The notes under the pieces are model-generated. The model was not told the DNA's origin. It saw only the letters and a program-made list of their open reading frames with translations, and searched no databases. This document shows, piece after piece, positions 1-8,136 of a stretch of 64,000 bases of DNA. Where the stretch lies: NCBI GenBank assembly GCA_031082125.1, contig JAVHLM010000021.1, positions 62,001 through 126,000 of the forward strand. The letters run 5' to 3'. Within the stretch, counting starts at the first letter, position 1, and each line of letters starts with the position of its first letter. The position numbers and the translations under genes were made by a program. This stretch comes from Candidatus Eremiobacterota bacterium (lineage in GTDB: Bacteria > Vulcanimicrobiota > CADAWZ01 > Ess09-12).

Positions 1-561
1 CTTCGCCTGATAGACAAAGTCATTGATCAGGAGATCGAGCCTCAGTCTGTTTGAAATGCCAAAGGCAGTGGCGAAGCGCATGCATATGGTATTTTTTGAG
101 TGCATCAGGTGATTCTCCGCGTCGGTCTTTGTTTTTCCATAAATGGTGAGGGGACTCAGCAAGGTTTCCTCCTTGCAGATTTCCCCGATGATGGCGCCAT
201 AGTTGCTGCCCGTGGAGGCGAAGATTATCGGGACCCTGTGATCCCGTGTTCTCTCGAGAAGCACGGTGCCATGAAAATTTATGTCCTCGGCGAGCTGGGG
301 GCTCTTCTTGCAGGCAGGGTATCCCACTATTGCGGCAAGATGAATTATGATATCTATCCCGCCGAGAGATTCCTTGAGCTTCTCCCTGTCCCTGATGTCT
401 CCCCGCAAGAACTCGAATTTCCTGTGCGAGAAGAGGGGCAGGAGCCCCCTTCCGCCGTGAATGAGGCTGTCAAGCACCCTGACGCTGTGCCCTTTTTCAA
501 GGAGCAGCGGAATCAGCGCGCACCCTACATACCCAGCACCGCCCGTAACAAGTATCTTCAT
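1..561 (-). CDS. NAD-dependent sugar epimerase/dehydratase, 3' end outside window
   Basis: This is an extended short-chain dehydrogenase/reductase of the kind that acts on nucleotide sugars. The minus-strand translation starts MKILVTGGAGYVG, which contains the Rossmann glycine motif GGAGYVG. It has an acidic residue after the second strand (VLDSL) and the catalytic YxxxK as YGKTK near residue 140. About 187 residues are visible before the gene runs off the left edge. Its ATG overlaps the stop of the upstream glycosyltransferase by 4 bp, so the two are probably co-translated and act in surface-glycan or cell-envelope sugar synthesis. The exact substrate cannot be read. Confidence 0.85.
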   Translation of the reverse strand, partial: MKILVTGGAGYVGCALIPLLLEKGHSVRVLDSLIHGGRGLLPLFSHRKFEFLRGDIRDREKLKESLGGIDIIIHLAAIVGYPACKKSPQLAEDINFHGTVLLERTRDHRVPIIFASTGSNYGAIIGEICKEETLLSPLTIYGKTKTDAENHLMHSKNTICMRFATAFGISNRLRLDLLINDFVYQAK

Positions 562-1286
562 GAAATGTCTCCTTTCTTCAGCAGCTTCTCAGGTTTTGTC
601 CCCAGCACCTCAAGGGCAAGCTTCACATAGCGGAAGTTCCTTGTGAAGTTGTTGGTCGAGGACCCGGCACCCCGCTTTTTCCACACTGTAGGGACCTCTT
701 CGACGCGGAATCCCGCACGAAGGGGCTTCACTGTTGTCTCTTCACCGATGTCCTGGAATGGCGCCTCCCAGATTATCCCCTTGGCCACTTCTTTTTTCAT
801 AAGCTTGAAGCCAAGGGTGAGGTCATGAATCTTTGTCCTGAAGAGCACTCCGAATATCACCTGGAAGCCCCGGTTCAGGAAATACTTGAGCGGGTCGTAT
901 CCCTCGGCGCCTCCCCCGGGGGCCCAGCGGCTGGCCACTACCATGTCTGCCCCGGTCTCTTCAATTTTTCTGACAAGCTCCGGCACAGTATGGGGATCCA
1001 TCTCGCCGTCGCCGTCCATCATGAGGATATAATCACCTTCCGCCATGCTGAACCCTTCGCGGAAGGCGAGGCCGTTTCCCGGGTACTCTCTCTGAACATG
1101 CACCTTCAGGAAGGGATACTCGTTCTCAAGCCTGCTGCAGATGTCTTTGGTCTTCTGCGGCGACTTTGGGGAAATCAATATGATTATCTCGAATATCTCC
1201 TCTCCGAGGAGATCTGCAAGCTGTTTCACCAGCTCGGCAACGACCTCTTCTTCAGCGAAAACGGCCAGTAAGATCGATAGTTTCAT
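558..1286 (-). CDS. Glycosyltransferase family 2 (DPM1/DPG synthase-like)
   Basis: This 242-residue GT-A fold glycosyltransferase starts MKLSILLAVFAEEE. It has the acidic metal/nucleotide-sugar motif DGDGEMDP near residue 91 and the MVVASRWAPGG segment typical of dolichol-phosphate/polyprenyl-phosphate sugar transferases. There are no C-terminal membrane helices, so it resembles the soluble DPM1 type. It probably transfers a sugar to a polyprenyl phosphate. It is first in a two-gene unit with the epimerase that overlaps its stop. No good ribosome binding site precedes the ATG. The family call is firm; donor and acceptor are unknown. Confidence 0.85.
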   Translation of the reverse strand: MKLSILLAVFAEEEVVAELVKQLADLLGEEIFEIIILISPKSPQKTKDICSRLENEYPFLKVHVQREYPGNGLAFREGFSMAEGDYILMMDGDGEMDPHTVPELVRKIEETGADMVVASRWAPGGGAEGYDPLKYFLNRGFQVIFGVLFRTKIHDLTLGFKLMKKEVAKGIIWEAPFQDIGEETTVKPLRAGFRVEEVPTVWKKRGAGSSTNNFTRNFRYVKLALEVLGTKPEKLLKKGDIS

Positions 1287-1416
1287 AGTTTCTGCGGCAC
1301 CAGATATTCTTATAGTAATAATTTGATTATAGATTCTTTTTTCCTACCTGGAAAAAGGCAAGAGCTGAAATGGACAGGCAAGGGGCATTCCAGGGTTTTC
1401 CGGTTTTCAAGGGCAG

Positions 1417-1445
1417 TTGATCAAGGCCCCTGTTCCTGTTATACT
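1417..1445 (+). promoter_or_regulatory. Promoter for the gene at 1482
   Basis: A -35 box TTGATC (1417-1422), a 17-bp spacer and a -10 box TATACT (1440-1445) place transcription initiation near 1452. This is downstream of an in-frame upstream start at 1323, so it supports ATG 1482 as the translation start. Confidence 0.7.
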
Positions 1446-1481
1446 CAAAAGTATACCAGGCGACAGAAAGACAGGCACCTG

Positions 1482-2738
1482 ATGATCATACACTCGAGAA
1501 TGTTCCTGAAAGGCTCCGCGCTCCTGGAAAAGACCGGAGAGGCCGATATTGTCGTGGGCATCATGTCCCGCAATGACAGCGGCACTGTCCGCCATGTGGC
1601 GGAGCAGGCGGCTTCAGGCCTGAGAATGTACCTCCGGGACCTGAAGGCTGTCATGGTGAACATGGACTGCGGCTCCACAGACGGCACCCCTGAGGAATTC
1701 CAGCGCGCCGACATCCACCGGGCCGTCACTTTCCTCACTCTCGACCATGGAAAGGATCACCTCCCGCCTGCCCATCTGCTCTTCAAGTGCGCTGAAGTTC
1801 TCAATGCCTCCCTTGTCATTGTGCTGAGCGGCGCTTCCCCTTCAATAACTCCTCTCTGGCCGCTGAGGCTTGCCTCGCCTCTCCTGGAAGGAGGCTGCCA
1901 GTACGTGAGTCCCCTCTACTATGAGAATCCCTGCCACCATGCCATGAGGGATTTTCTTGTCTTTCCCCTTTTCTCTTCCCTTTACGGTGTCAGGGTGAGG
2001 AACCCTTTTCCCGGTGACTATGCCGTCAACGGGAAAAGCCTTCCAGAGCTTCTCAACCCCGAATGTGAAGAGCTTCATATCACAGCAGGAGCAGCTTTTC
2101 CCCTCATGAGGGCTCTCCAGATGAAATGGGATATCGGCGAAAGCCTGCTGGGAACAAGGAAGGGCCGCCAGGAATTTTTCCCGGCCCTGGAAAGGCAGGC
2201 AGAGCACTTCACGGGGACTTTCGCTGTATTGCTGGACCGCACGGAGAAGCTCTTTTCGGAGCGGGGAGCTCCAGAGGCGCCCCGCCAGTTCGGTGAGGCC
2301 CGGTCGGAATATCTTCCCTTTGAAGGCGTGACGGCAGAATCCCTCTGGGAGCATTTCACGAAGGGCCTCAGGAACCTTGAGCACATGGCCTGCGAGGTCT
2401 TCTCCCGGCCCTCAATGAGAGCCATTGGAGAGCTTGCCGCCCTGCCCCTGAGGCTTGGGGCATTTCCCGGGAAGCTCTGGGCAAAGGTGGCTTCTGAGCT
2501 TATCCTTGCCATGATGGAGAGACGTGACGGGAAGGGGCCTGAAAGCGAGAAGTTTCAGGCAGGGGCAGCTTCGCTTCTGACAGCACTCCTCTGTGCCAGG
2601 CTCATGCCGGCGGTGAGGGATTCCACATGCCACTCTGTCGAGGCGATGGAGGAGATAGTTGCCGGCGGGGCCGGTGAGTTCCTGGAAGAAAGGCAGCCTT
2701 TCCTGGAGCGACTGAAAAGCTGCTATTTCCCCGGCTGA
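1482..2738 (+). CDS. Glycosyltransferase resembling glucosylglycerate/mannosylglycerate synthase
   Basis: This is a 418-residue GT-A glycosyltransferase. The N-terminal ADIVVGIMSRND and MDCGSTDGT segments match the glucosylglycerate/mannosylglycerate synthase-like group, as does the later FPGDYAVNG (usually GGDFGFSG). In characterised members the product is a compatible solute or a glycolipid precursor. The start is placed at 1482 because a promoter sits at 1417-1445; the 53 residues that an in-frame start at 1323 would add lie upstream of the transcription start and look non-coding. The gene ends tail-to-tail with the next minus-strand gene, overlapping by 16 bp. Substrate assignment is inference. 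Confidence 0.75.
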   Translation: MIIHSRMFLKGSALLEKTGEADIVVGIMSRNDSGTVRHVAEQAASGLRMYLRDLKAVMVNMDCGSTDGTPEEFQRADIHRAVTFLTLDHGKDHLPPAHLLFKCAEVLNASLVIVLSGASPSITPLWPLRLASPLLEGGCQYVSPLYYENPCHHAMRDFLVFPLFSSLYGVRVRNPFPGDYAVNGKSLPELLNPECEELHITAGAAFPLMRALQMKWDIGESLLGTRKGRQEFFPALERQAEHFTGTFAVLLDRTEKLFSERGAPEAPRQFGEARSEYLPFEGVTAESLWEHFTKGLRNLEHMACEVFSRPSMRAIGELAALPLRLGAFPGKLWAKVASELILAMMERRDGKGPESEKFQAGAASLLTALLCARLMPAVRDSTCHSVEAMEEIVAGGAGEFLEERQPFLERLKSCYFPG

Positions 2739-4378
2739 GGCGTCTGCTGCGGCGCCTGGGCCCCCGGCATATACTTCCCCAGCTGCTCTTCCAGGAGCTT
2801 TTTCAGGAGATCGCCTGTCTTGCCTGCTTCCTTGCTGCCCTCCTCCTTGGGAACGTGCTGAAGCACTTCCATGTAGGCCTTCACGAGGTCGTCGGCACTC
2901 TTGATCTCCCGGGCTTTCCCTTCTTTCGAGGGCTGGAAGTAGAACTTCCCGCCCTTTGAGAGCATGTCGTAAGCGCCGAGGGGAGAGAGGGGCGTCTTCG
3001 CGCCGTCCTGGCCCGCCGTGTACATGCTGCCGCCATATCTGGTGTTGAGGTCTGCAAGGTGGATCAGGAGATCCTTCGTGGCCTGGCTGTCCTTCAGGGC
3101 ATCCTTGGCCCATTGGACGCTTTCCTGCATGCCTGATTTGGCAATTTCACCGGTAATTTCCTTATAGATGGTGCCGAGCTGCTGGAGATTCCTGATCTCG
3201 ACCGGCTTTGCGTTCTTGCTCCCTTTCAGATAGATCCCTTCGCCTTTGCTGAGGCTCTGGTATGCCTCCATAGGGCTGAGGGGCTTCTCCGAGGGGCCCT
3301 TATCAGTTTTGCCGTAGATGTTCCCGCCGAATTTTCCCGTTATCTCCTGGAGGTGCGACAGGACCTGCTGGCCCTGGGTGCTGTTCTGGAGGGCATCCTG
3401 GACCCAGGCCATCCCCTGGTCCTTCACGGCTTCAATGGCGCTCTCCTTGATGACCTGCTGGTAGACGGTCCCCAGGCCCTGAAGGTTCTTGATCTCCAGG
3501 GGCTCTGCATCCTTCCCCCCCTTGAAATAGACTGTTTTCCCCATCAGGACGTCCTTGTAAGCGTCAAGAGGGGTGAGGGGCGTGAGGGAATCTCCGCTTT
3601 TCCGGTAGATGTCGCCGCCATGGGATTTGGCAAGCTCCCCGAGGTGGGCCATTACCTTCTGGCCGTATTCGCTGCTTTTCAGGGACTCGGTCATGGAGTC
3701 CAGGACGCCTGTGGCCTCCTGCTTTGCAGCCTCTGCGATTACTTCCTTGTAAAGGGTGCCGAACTCCTTGACGTTTTTCACCTCGATATAATCAGTGGCC
3801 GATGACCCCCTGAAGTAGAAGCTCTGTCCCTTGAGAAGGATGTTATAGGCATCCTTGGCGCTGAGGGGCTCCGTGGAGGGGCCCTTGTCGGTCTTGGCGT
3901 AGATATTCCCTCCGTAGCGCTGCGCAACCTCGGAGAGCCGCACAAGCGATGACTCGCCGATGCGCTGGAAGTCCTCCATCGAGGAGATGCCCTGGGATTC
4001 CTGGGAGATGACCTTCTCCTGGGGCGGCTTGTCCTGCAAGGGCGGTTCCGCCGTCCTCGTGCCGCATCCTGCCGTGCCAAGGAGTGTGAGGCCGATGAAG
4101 AGCCCCACCATCGAGTTTTTGAGCCACTTCCCCAGCACTCCCCCGAAGGGGCTCACTTTTTCTCCCGCGGCGGCGCCTGTTCCGGGAGGTATTTCCCTGC
4201 TCTCTGCCGGCATCCCTTTCCAGGTGAGGCCCTTTTCCAGGGACCTGTCCTGCTGCAGGGTTACCGTGTCGCCCTGCAGGGCATTTTCCGTGCTGCCTGG
4301 CGCGCCCTGCCCCGGCGGCAGCTGCAGCTCCCGGGGAAACCATGGTAATGCATCATTTTTCCTTATATCCATAGGCAT
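2723..4378 (-). CDS. Membrane-anchored protein with four ~97-residue repeats
   Basis: The function is not recognised. With the chosen start it has 551 residues. An N-terminal Pro/Gly/Gln-rich segment of about 80 residues precedes one hydrophobic stretch ending in a lipobox-like GTAGC near residue 105. Four tandem repeats of about 97 residues follow. Each has a YGG(N/D)IY core, a KTDKGP-like loop, PLSPxxAY, a KG-x-x-YFKG strand and an EIKNLxxLGTxY helix. The protein ends Pro/Gln-rich. A strong promoter at 4445-4473 rules out an upstream start at 4552 despite its good SD, so ATG 4378 or 4372 is preferred. A GTG at 4138 would give a classic lipoprotein signal and cannot be excluded. It is probably exported or surface-anchored. 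Confidence 0.75.
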   Translation of the reverse strand: MPMDIRKNDALPWFPRELQLPPGQGAPGSTENALQGDTVTLQQDRSLEKGLTWKGMPAESREIPPGTGAAAGEKVSPFGGVLGKWLKNSMVGLFIGLTLLGTAGCGTRTAEPPLQDKPPQEKVISQESQGISSMEDFQRIGESSLVRLSEVAQRYGGNIYAKTDKGPSTEPLSAKDAYNILLKGQSFYFRGSSATDYIEVKNVKEFGTLYKEVIAEAAKQEATGVLDSMTESLKSSEYGQKVMAHLGELAKSHGGDIYRKSGDSLTPLTPLDAYKDVLMGKTVYFKGGKDAEPLEIKNLQGLGTVYQQVIKESAIEAVKDQGMAWVQDALQNSTQGQQVLSHLQEITGKFGGNIYGKTDKGPSEKPLSPMEAYQSLSKGEGIYLKGSKNAKPVEIRNLQQLGTIYKEITGEIAKSGMQESVQWAKDALKDSQATKDLLIHLADLNTRYGGSMYTAGQDGAKTPLSPLGAYDMLSKGGKFYFQPSKEGKAREIKSADDLVKAYMEVLQHVPKEEGSKEAGKTGDLLKKLLEEQLGKYMPGAQAPQQTPQPGK

Positions 4379-4380
4379 AC

Positions 4381-4399
4381 AGGGGAAGCAGCTTCCCCT
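4381..4399. promoter_or_regulatory. Perfect 19-bp palindrome in the 5' leader of the repeat-protein gene
   Basis: The sequence AGGGGAAGC-A-GCTTCCCCT has 9-bp arms around one central base. It lies between the promoter and the ATG at 4378 and contains or adjoins the purine-rich ribosome binding site. It could be an operator, or an RNA hairpin that hides the binding site. Function is inferred only. Confidence 0.5.
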
Positions 4400-4444
4400 C
4401 CTCCTCTCAGAAGACGTACAGAGAAATAGAAGGCCTCTGAAATG

Positions 4445-4473
4445 ATTATAGGGGAAGGGAAAGGTTCCGTCAA
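4445..4473 (-). promoter_or_regulatory. Near-consensus promoter for the four-repeat protein
   Basis: On the minus strand the -35 box is TTGACG (4468-4473), the spacer is 17 bp and the -10 box is TATAAT (4445-4450). Transcription should start near 4438, about 60 nt upstream of the ATG at 4378. Confidence 0.8.
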
Positions 4474-4714
4474 TTACCATTTCGTTAATAAATCGAGACT
4501 TCTGCCTTCTCGCTTCACCACCGTCAATTCCACGGAGAGCGAGCTTATTCATTCAGTACCTCCCTGCAGCAGATAATCCCCCGCAATGCAATCCGATATC
4601 CCGGATCTGCCCGAGAAGGTATTTCCCTGCCCTCCGCCTAAATCTCCCAGGTGCGGCATTAAGGTCCGGCCGCTTGAGAAGTAAGGAAAACCGTCTCCAC
4701 TGGGGGAAATATCA

Positions 4715-6016
4715 ATGATCATTCCTTCAATAGACCTCATGCAAGGCGAAGCGGTGCAGTTCGTGGGGGGAGAAGAGTCGCCTGACATGGTGCGCCTCGG
4801 CGATCCCCTGCAGCTTCTCAAAAAATTCAGCATTGCCGGAGAAGTGACCCTCGTGGACCTGGACGCGGCCCTCGAGAAAGGCTCGAACGAGGAGCTCATC
4901 CTGAAAATGCTCGCCTTGGCGCCCTGCAGAGTGGGAGGCGGGATAAGGACCACGAGAAAAGCAAGGGCTTACCTTGACGGCGGGGCCGCGAAAGTCATCA
5001 TAGGCACCAAGGCTGAGCCAGCATTCCTCAAGGAGCTGCCCCCTGAGAGGGTCATCGCCGCCATTGACTGCGCCAACGGCCGTGTGGTAATAAACGGCTG
5101 GCGCGAGAAAACTCTCTATTCCCTGAAGGAGAGGATGGAGATCATCAGGGACTACGTGAGCGGCTTTCTGGTAACCTGCGTGGAAAGAGAGGGACGGCAG
5201 GCAGGAATGGACATGGGATTCCTGGAGGTGCTGGCCTCGATGGGGGGCATGGATCTCACCCTTGCAGGGGGCATCTTTAAGACCGCCGAGATAAGGAGGG
5301 CCGACGAAAGGGGAGTCAATACCCAGGTGGGGATGGCCTTCCACACGGGGAAGCTGCTTCTTGCCGATGCCATTGCGGCGCCCCTCAGGCCCTCTGACCG
5401 CCCTGACGGCCTCTGGCCCACGGTGGTGGCCGATGAGAGGGGCACGGTGCTCGGCCTTGTATACTCAGGCCCCGATTCCCTCAGGAAGGCCGTGGCGGAG
5501 AGGAAAGGGGTGTATCACTCCCGGGGGCGGGGAATCTGGGTGAAAGGCGCGCAGTCAGGGAACTGGCAGGAGCTCGTCTCAATCACTCCCGACTGTGACA
5601 GGGACACGCTCCTCTTCACCGTCCGCCAGCATGGCGAGGGATTCTGCCATCGCCGGTCTTACTCTTGCTTTGGGGAGGCCAGAGGCCTCCAGGCCCTTGA
5701 AAAACGCATCATGCAGAAGCTTCAGAAGCCTGAAGAGGGCTCCTACACCAGAAGGCTCGCCTCAGAAAAGGGCCTTCTCAAAGCGAAGCTCCTCGAGGAG
5801 GCAGGGGAGCTTGCCAGGGCGAAGGGAGACGAAGTGACGGCCGAGGCCGCCGATCTCCTTTATTTCACGATGGTGGCAATGGCCAGGGCAGGCGTGACCC
5901 TCTCCTCGGTGGAGGAGGAGCTTGCGAGGAGGGCCTTGAAGGTCACGAGAAGGCCGGGCAATGCCAAAGGGAGGAGCCGTGGAAAGAGCACCCTGTCTTT
6001 ACCTGGGAACCTCTGA
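4715..6016 (+). CDS. HisA-HisI-HisE fusion, histidine biosynthesis
   Basis: This 433-residue protein joins three histidine enzymes. Residues 1-225 are HisA (ProFAR isomerase barrel): IDL with Asp7, VDLDAAL at 47-53, VGGGIR at 73-78, Asp118 in AIDCANG and Thr154. The usual TDI after strand 6 reads TCV, but the catalytic Asp pair is kept. Residues 229-320 are HisI (phosphoribosyl-AMP cyclohydrolase), with DCDRD at 293-297 and metal Cys311 and Cys318. Residues 335-415 are HisE (phosphoribosyl-ATP pyrophosphatase), with LLEEAGEL and EAADLLYF. The HisI-HisE part looks more like fungal HIS4 (LGLVYS, EGFCH, SCFGE, EGSYTRRL, LKVTRR) than ordinary bacterial HisIE. A purine-rich SD precedes the ATG. 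No other his gene is adjacent. Confidence 0.93.
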   Translation: MIIPSIDLMQGEAVQFVGGEESPDMVRLGDPLQLLKKFSIAGEVTLVDLDAALEKGSNEELILKMLALAPCRVGGGIRTTRKARAYLDGGAAKVIIGTKAEPAFLKELPPERVIAAIDCANGRVVINGWREKTLYSLKERMEIIRDYVSGFLVTCVEREGRQAGMDMGFLEVLASMGGMDLTLAGGIFKTAEIRRADERGVNTQVGMAFHTGKLLLADAIAAPLRPSDRPDGLWPTVVADERGTVLGLVYSGPDSLRKAVAERKGVYHSRGRGIWVKGAQSGNWQELVSITPDCDRDTLLFTVRQHGEGFCHRRSYSCFGEARGLQALEKRIMQKLQKPEEGSYTRRLASEKGLLKAKLLEEAGELARAKGDEVTAEAADLLYFTMVAMARAGVTLSSVEEELARRALKVTRRPGNAKGRSRGKSTLSLPGNL

Positions 6017-6898
6017 TAAGCCTTCAGCGCTCCCGTCCCCCTTGAGAAAATCCCAGTGAAGAGCGATGACGAGCTCTTCTGCCGCTTCGATGTCAGGCTC
6101 CTCAGGGAGGGGCGACTCATTCATGAGGCGGGGGAGCAGCGCTTCCTGCTGTGATGACCACTGGACAAGCTCCTCATAGGACATGGCACCTTGGCGAATC
6201 CTTTTGAGCCATTCGGCATCGGGCCTCTTCACCAGGACCTCCCCGGTGGCAAGGATTTCCTGGCCCATCACAAGAAGCCTGCACAGATGCATGGCATGCT
6301 TGGTGTCATAGCCGTAAAGCTCCTCGAGCTTTGCCCTTGCGGCGTTGCGGTTCCGCCTCCATGCCAGATAGTGGTTCCAGTGCTTTATGGCGGCCTGGTA
6401 ATGGTGCTCGGCGTCAAGGTGGGGGAAGCGGTAGCGGCCCTCCACCATTTCCGCGCCGAAGTCAGCAGGCGAAGGCTGTCTTTCCGGCGGCGACTGAAGC
6501 CACCGGTGATGGCGCTCTATCCTCTTGAGCTGCGCTGCGGCGTATGAGCTGAAGCGCTCGCCCACGCGCCGCGACAGAAAGATCCGCCGCCCTTCAAGAA
6601 GCCTTCCGCCCGGGGCATTCACGAAGAGGACATGCTCAGGGTCCGCAAAGAGCGTCTCAATGATGTTGGGATTTCCCTGGAGGGCCAGCCTCACGAACTT
6701 GGCGAGGGAATAGACAACGTGGTCGTGGCCGATGCTTTCATGCTGATCAAAGGTGCGAAGGCCCAGGAGAAACTCCCTGGGGGGGATGCAGATGCCCCTG
6801 GTGTCTTCATCGCTGTCGTCGCCGGCAAGGCCGTATGCCCTGCTGCCGCAGAGCACGCGCAGGATGAGGTTGCGCTCCCAGAATTCCTCTTCCTTCAT
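5999..6898 (-). CDS. Predicted nucleotidyltransferase (YcgL/COG3541-like, pol beta superfamily)
   Basis: This 299-residue protein carries the minimal nucleotidyltransferase signature GSRAYGL at 18-24, followed by the metal-binding acidic pair in SDEDTRG (Asp30, Asp32). The following HDHVVYSLAKFVRLALQGNP and PNIIETLF segments are characteristic of the YcgL/COG3541 family. Substrate and role are unknown for the family; some relatives occur in phage or stress loci. The 3' end overlaps the histidine fusion gene by 18 bp tail-to-tail. It is divergent from the Clp1-like gene. Confidence 0.85.
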   Translation of the reverse strand: MKEEEFWERNLILRVLCGSRAYGLAGDDSDEDTRGICIPPREFLLGLRTFDQHESIGHDHVVYSLAKFVRLALQGNPNIIETLFADPEHVLFVNAPGGRLLEGRRIFLSRRVGERFSSYAAAQLKRIERHHRWLQSPPERQPSPADFGAEMVEGRYRFPHLDAEHHYQAAIKHWNHYLAWRRNRNAARAKLEELYGYDTKHAMHLCRLLVMGQEILATGEVLVKRPDAEWLKRIRQGAMSYEELVQWSSQQEALLPRLMNESPLPEEPDIEAAEELVIALHWDFLKGDGSAEGLSEVPR

Positions 6899-7046
6899 AG
6901 GGCTCCTTTCTCACCGAGGGCAAGGCGGATCCTTACGACATAATCATCTATTCGCCTCTTTTCCGCTCTTTCCTCGATACCAGGGATCTCCGGTGAGCGA
7001 TGAGCTCTTCCAAGGGAAAAAGGGCAGAGTCGTCGAAGTATGGTCC

Positions 7047-7940
7047 ATGGAATTCATAGTCCCCGCTGAATGGTATATAATCCCGGAGCGCGTGAAAAAG
7101 TACCGCACTGCCGTGGTGCTTGGCGGCACCGATTCGGGAAAGTCCACCTTTGTCCGCTTTCTCTCGTCGGAGCTCGCAAAGGAGGGGATCCCCGTAGGAA
7201 TTGTTGACCTGGATGTAGGCCAGTCCGACATCGGCCCCCCCGCCACCTTCGGTCTTGCCCTTCCCCGGGCTCCTTTTCGCTCTTACGGCGATCTTCCTGT
7301 GGAGTCCCTTTTTTTCCTGGGCACCAAGACCCCCTGGGGAAATACCCTGAGGGGAGTGGCCGGTGCGGCGAGGCTTTCGGCCCTCTCGGCTGCCAGGGGC
7401 ACCCGGTGCATAGTCATCAATACCACGGGATGGATATATGGACGGAGCGCGAAAGTCTACAAGCAGGCCAAGCTCGAGATGCTGAACCCCGGGCTCATTG
7501 TGGCGTTCCAGAGGGACAGGGAGCTTGACCCGGTCCTTCTGCCTTACCGGCATGTCACCGCTACGGAGGTCCTTATCCTCCCTGTGTCGCCTCACATCAA
7601 GGTGCGGTCCATGGAGATGCGGATGCGCACCAGGGCGGAAAAGTTTTCCCGTTACCTGGAGGGAAGCAGGGCCTGCACCCTGCGCCTCTCCAGCCTTGCC
7701 CTTGCGGGTGCCCACAGAGATGAGCTCTCGTGCGAAGATCTTCTCGGGCGCATAGTGGGGCTCCACGACAAGGAGCGGAACTGCCTGGGGATCGGCGTCT
7801 TCCTGGGCACCAGGGGCGACGGCACCATTGCCGTGCAGGCCCATGGGGACCATGTCTCGCGCCTTGCCCTCCTCCACGTGGGAAGAGCGCGCCTCGAGGA
7901 GGAGAACCTCCTGGCCATGGGAATCCTGAGGCCCCAATAG
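7047..7940 (+). CDS. Clp1/Grc3-like polynucleotide 5'-hydroxyl kinase
   Basis: A P-loop kinase of 298 residues. It has GGTDSGKST at 26-34 and the family-specific DLDVGQSDIGPP at 54-65, both hallmarks of the Clp1_P domain shared by archaeal and eukaryotic RNA/DNA 5'-kinases (Clp1, Nol9/Grc3). The C-terminal half is a beta-rich region as in Clp1 relatives. The ATG at 7047 is used here. A GTG at 6993 is preceded by a better SD (AGGGA) and would add 18 residues. The gene stands alone between a divergent nucleotidyltransferase and an MFS transporter. Such kinases are uncommon in bacteria; RNA repair or processing is an inference. Confidence 0.8.
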   Translation: MEFIVPAEWYIIPERVKKYRTAVVLGGTDSGKSTFVRFLSSELAKEGIPVGIVDLDVGQSDIGPPATFGLALPRAPFRSYGDLPVESLFFLGTKTPWGNTLRGVAGAARLSALSAARGTRCIVINTTGWIYGRSAKVYKQAKLEMLNPGLIVAFQRDRELDPVLLPYRHVTATEVLILPVSPHIKVRSMEMRMRTRAEKFSRYLEGSRACTLRLSSLALAGAHRDELSCEDLLGRIVGLHDKERNCLGIGVFLGTRGDGTIAVQAHGDHVSRLALLHVGRARLEEENLLAMGILRPQ

Positions 7941-8136
7941 GATTCACCCCGGGCGCCCTTGAATAGAGATCCATGAGATCTGCCCGGGAGAAAAGAGAAT
8001 TCCAGAAGGAGGAAGGCTGTGAAAAGATATGTTCCAGTCACAGCAGTGCGCATATTTTTCAGCGCCGCCTTCTCGTAGACCTCCAGAAGAGGCACATTGC
8101 AGTATCTCCACCCGGTGTCGAAGCAGAGGACCCGCT

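Noticed and set aside
1323-1481. N-terminal extension of the glycosyltransferase at 1482
   Set aside because: A good promoter lies inside it at 1417-1445, and the translated extension has non-protein-like composition.
4379-4552. Longer start for the four-repeat protein at ATG 4552 with a strong SD
   Set aside because: The TTGACG-17-TATAAT promoter at 4445-4473 lies downstream of that start, and the extra codons lack the GC-rich third positions of real genes here.
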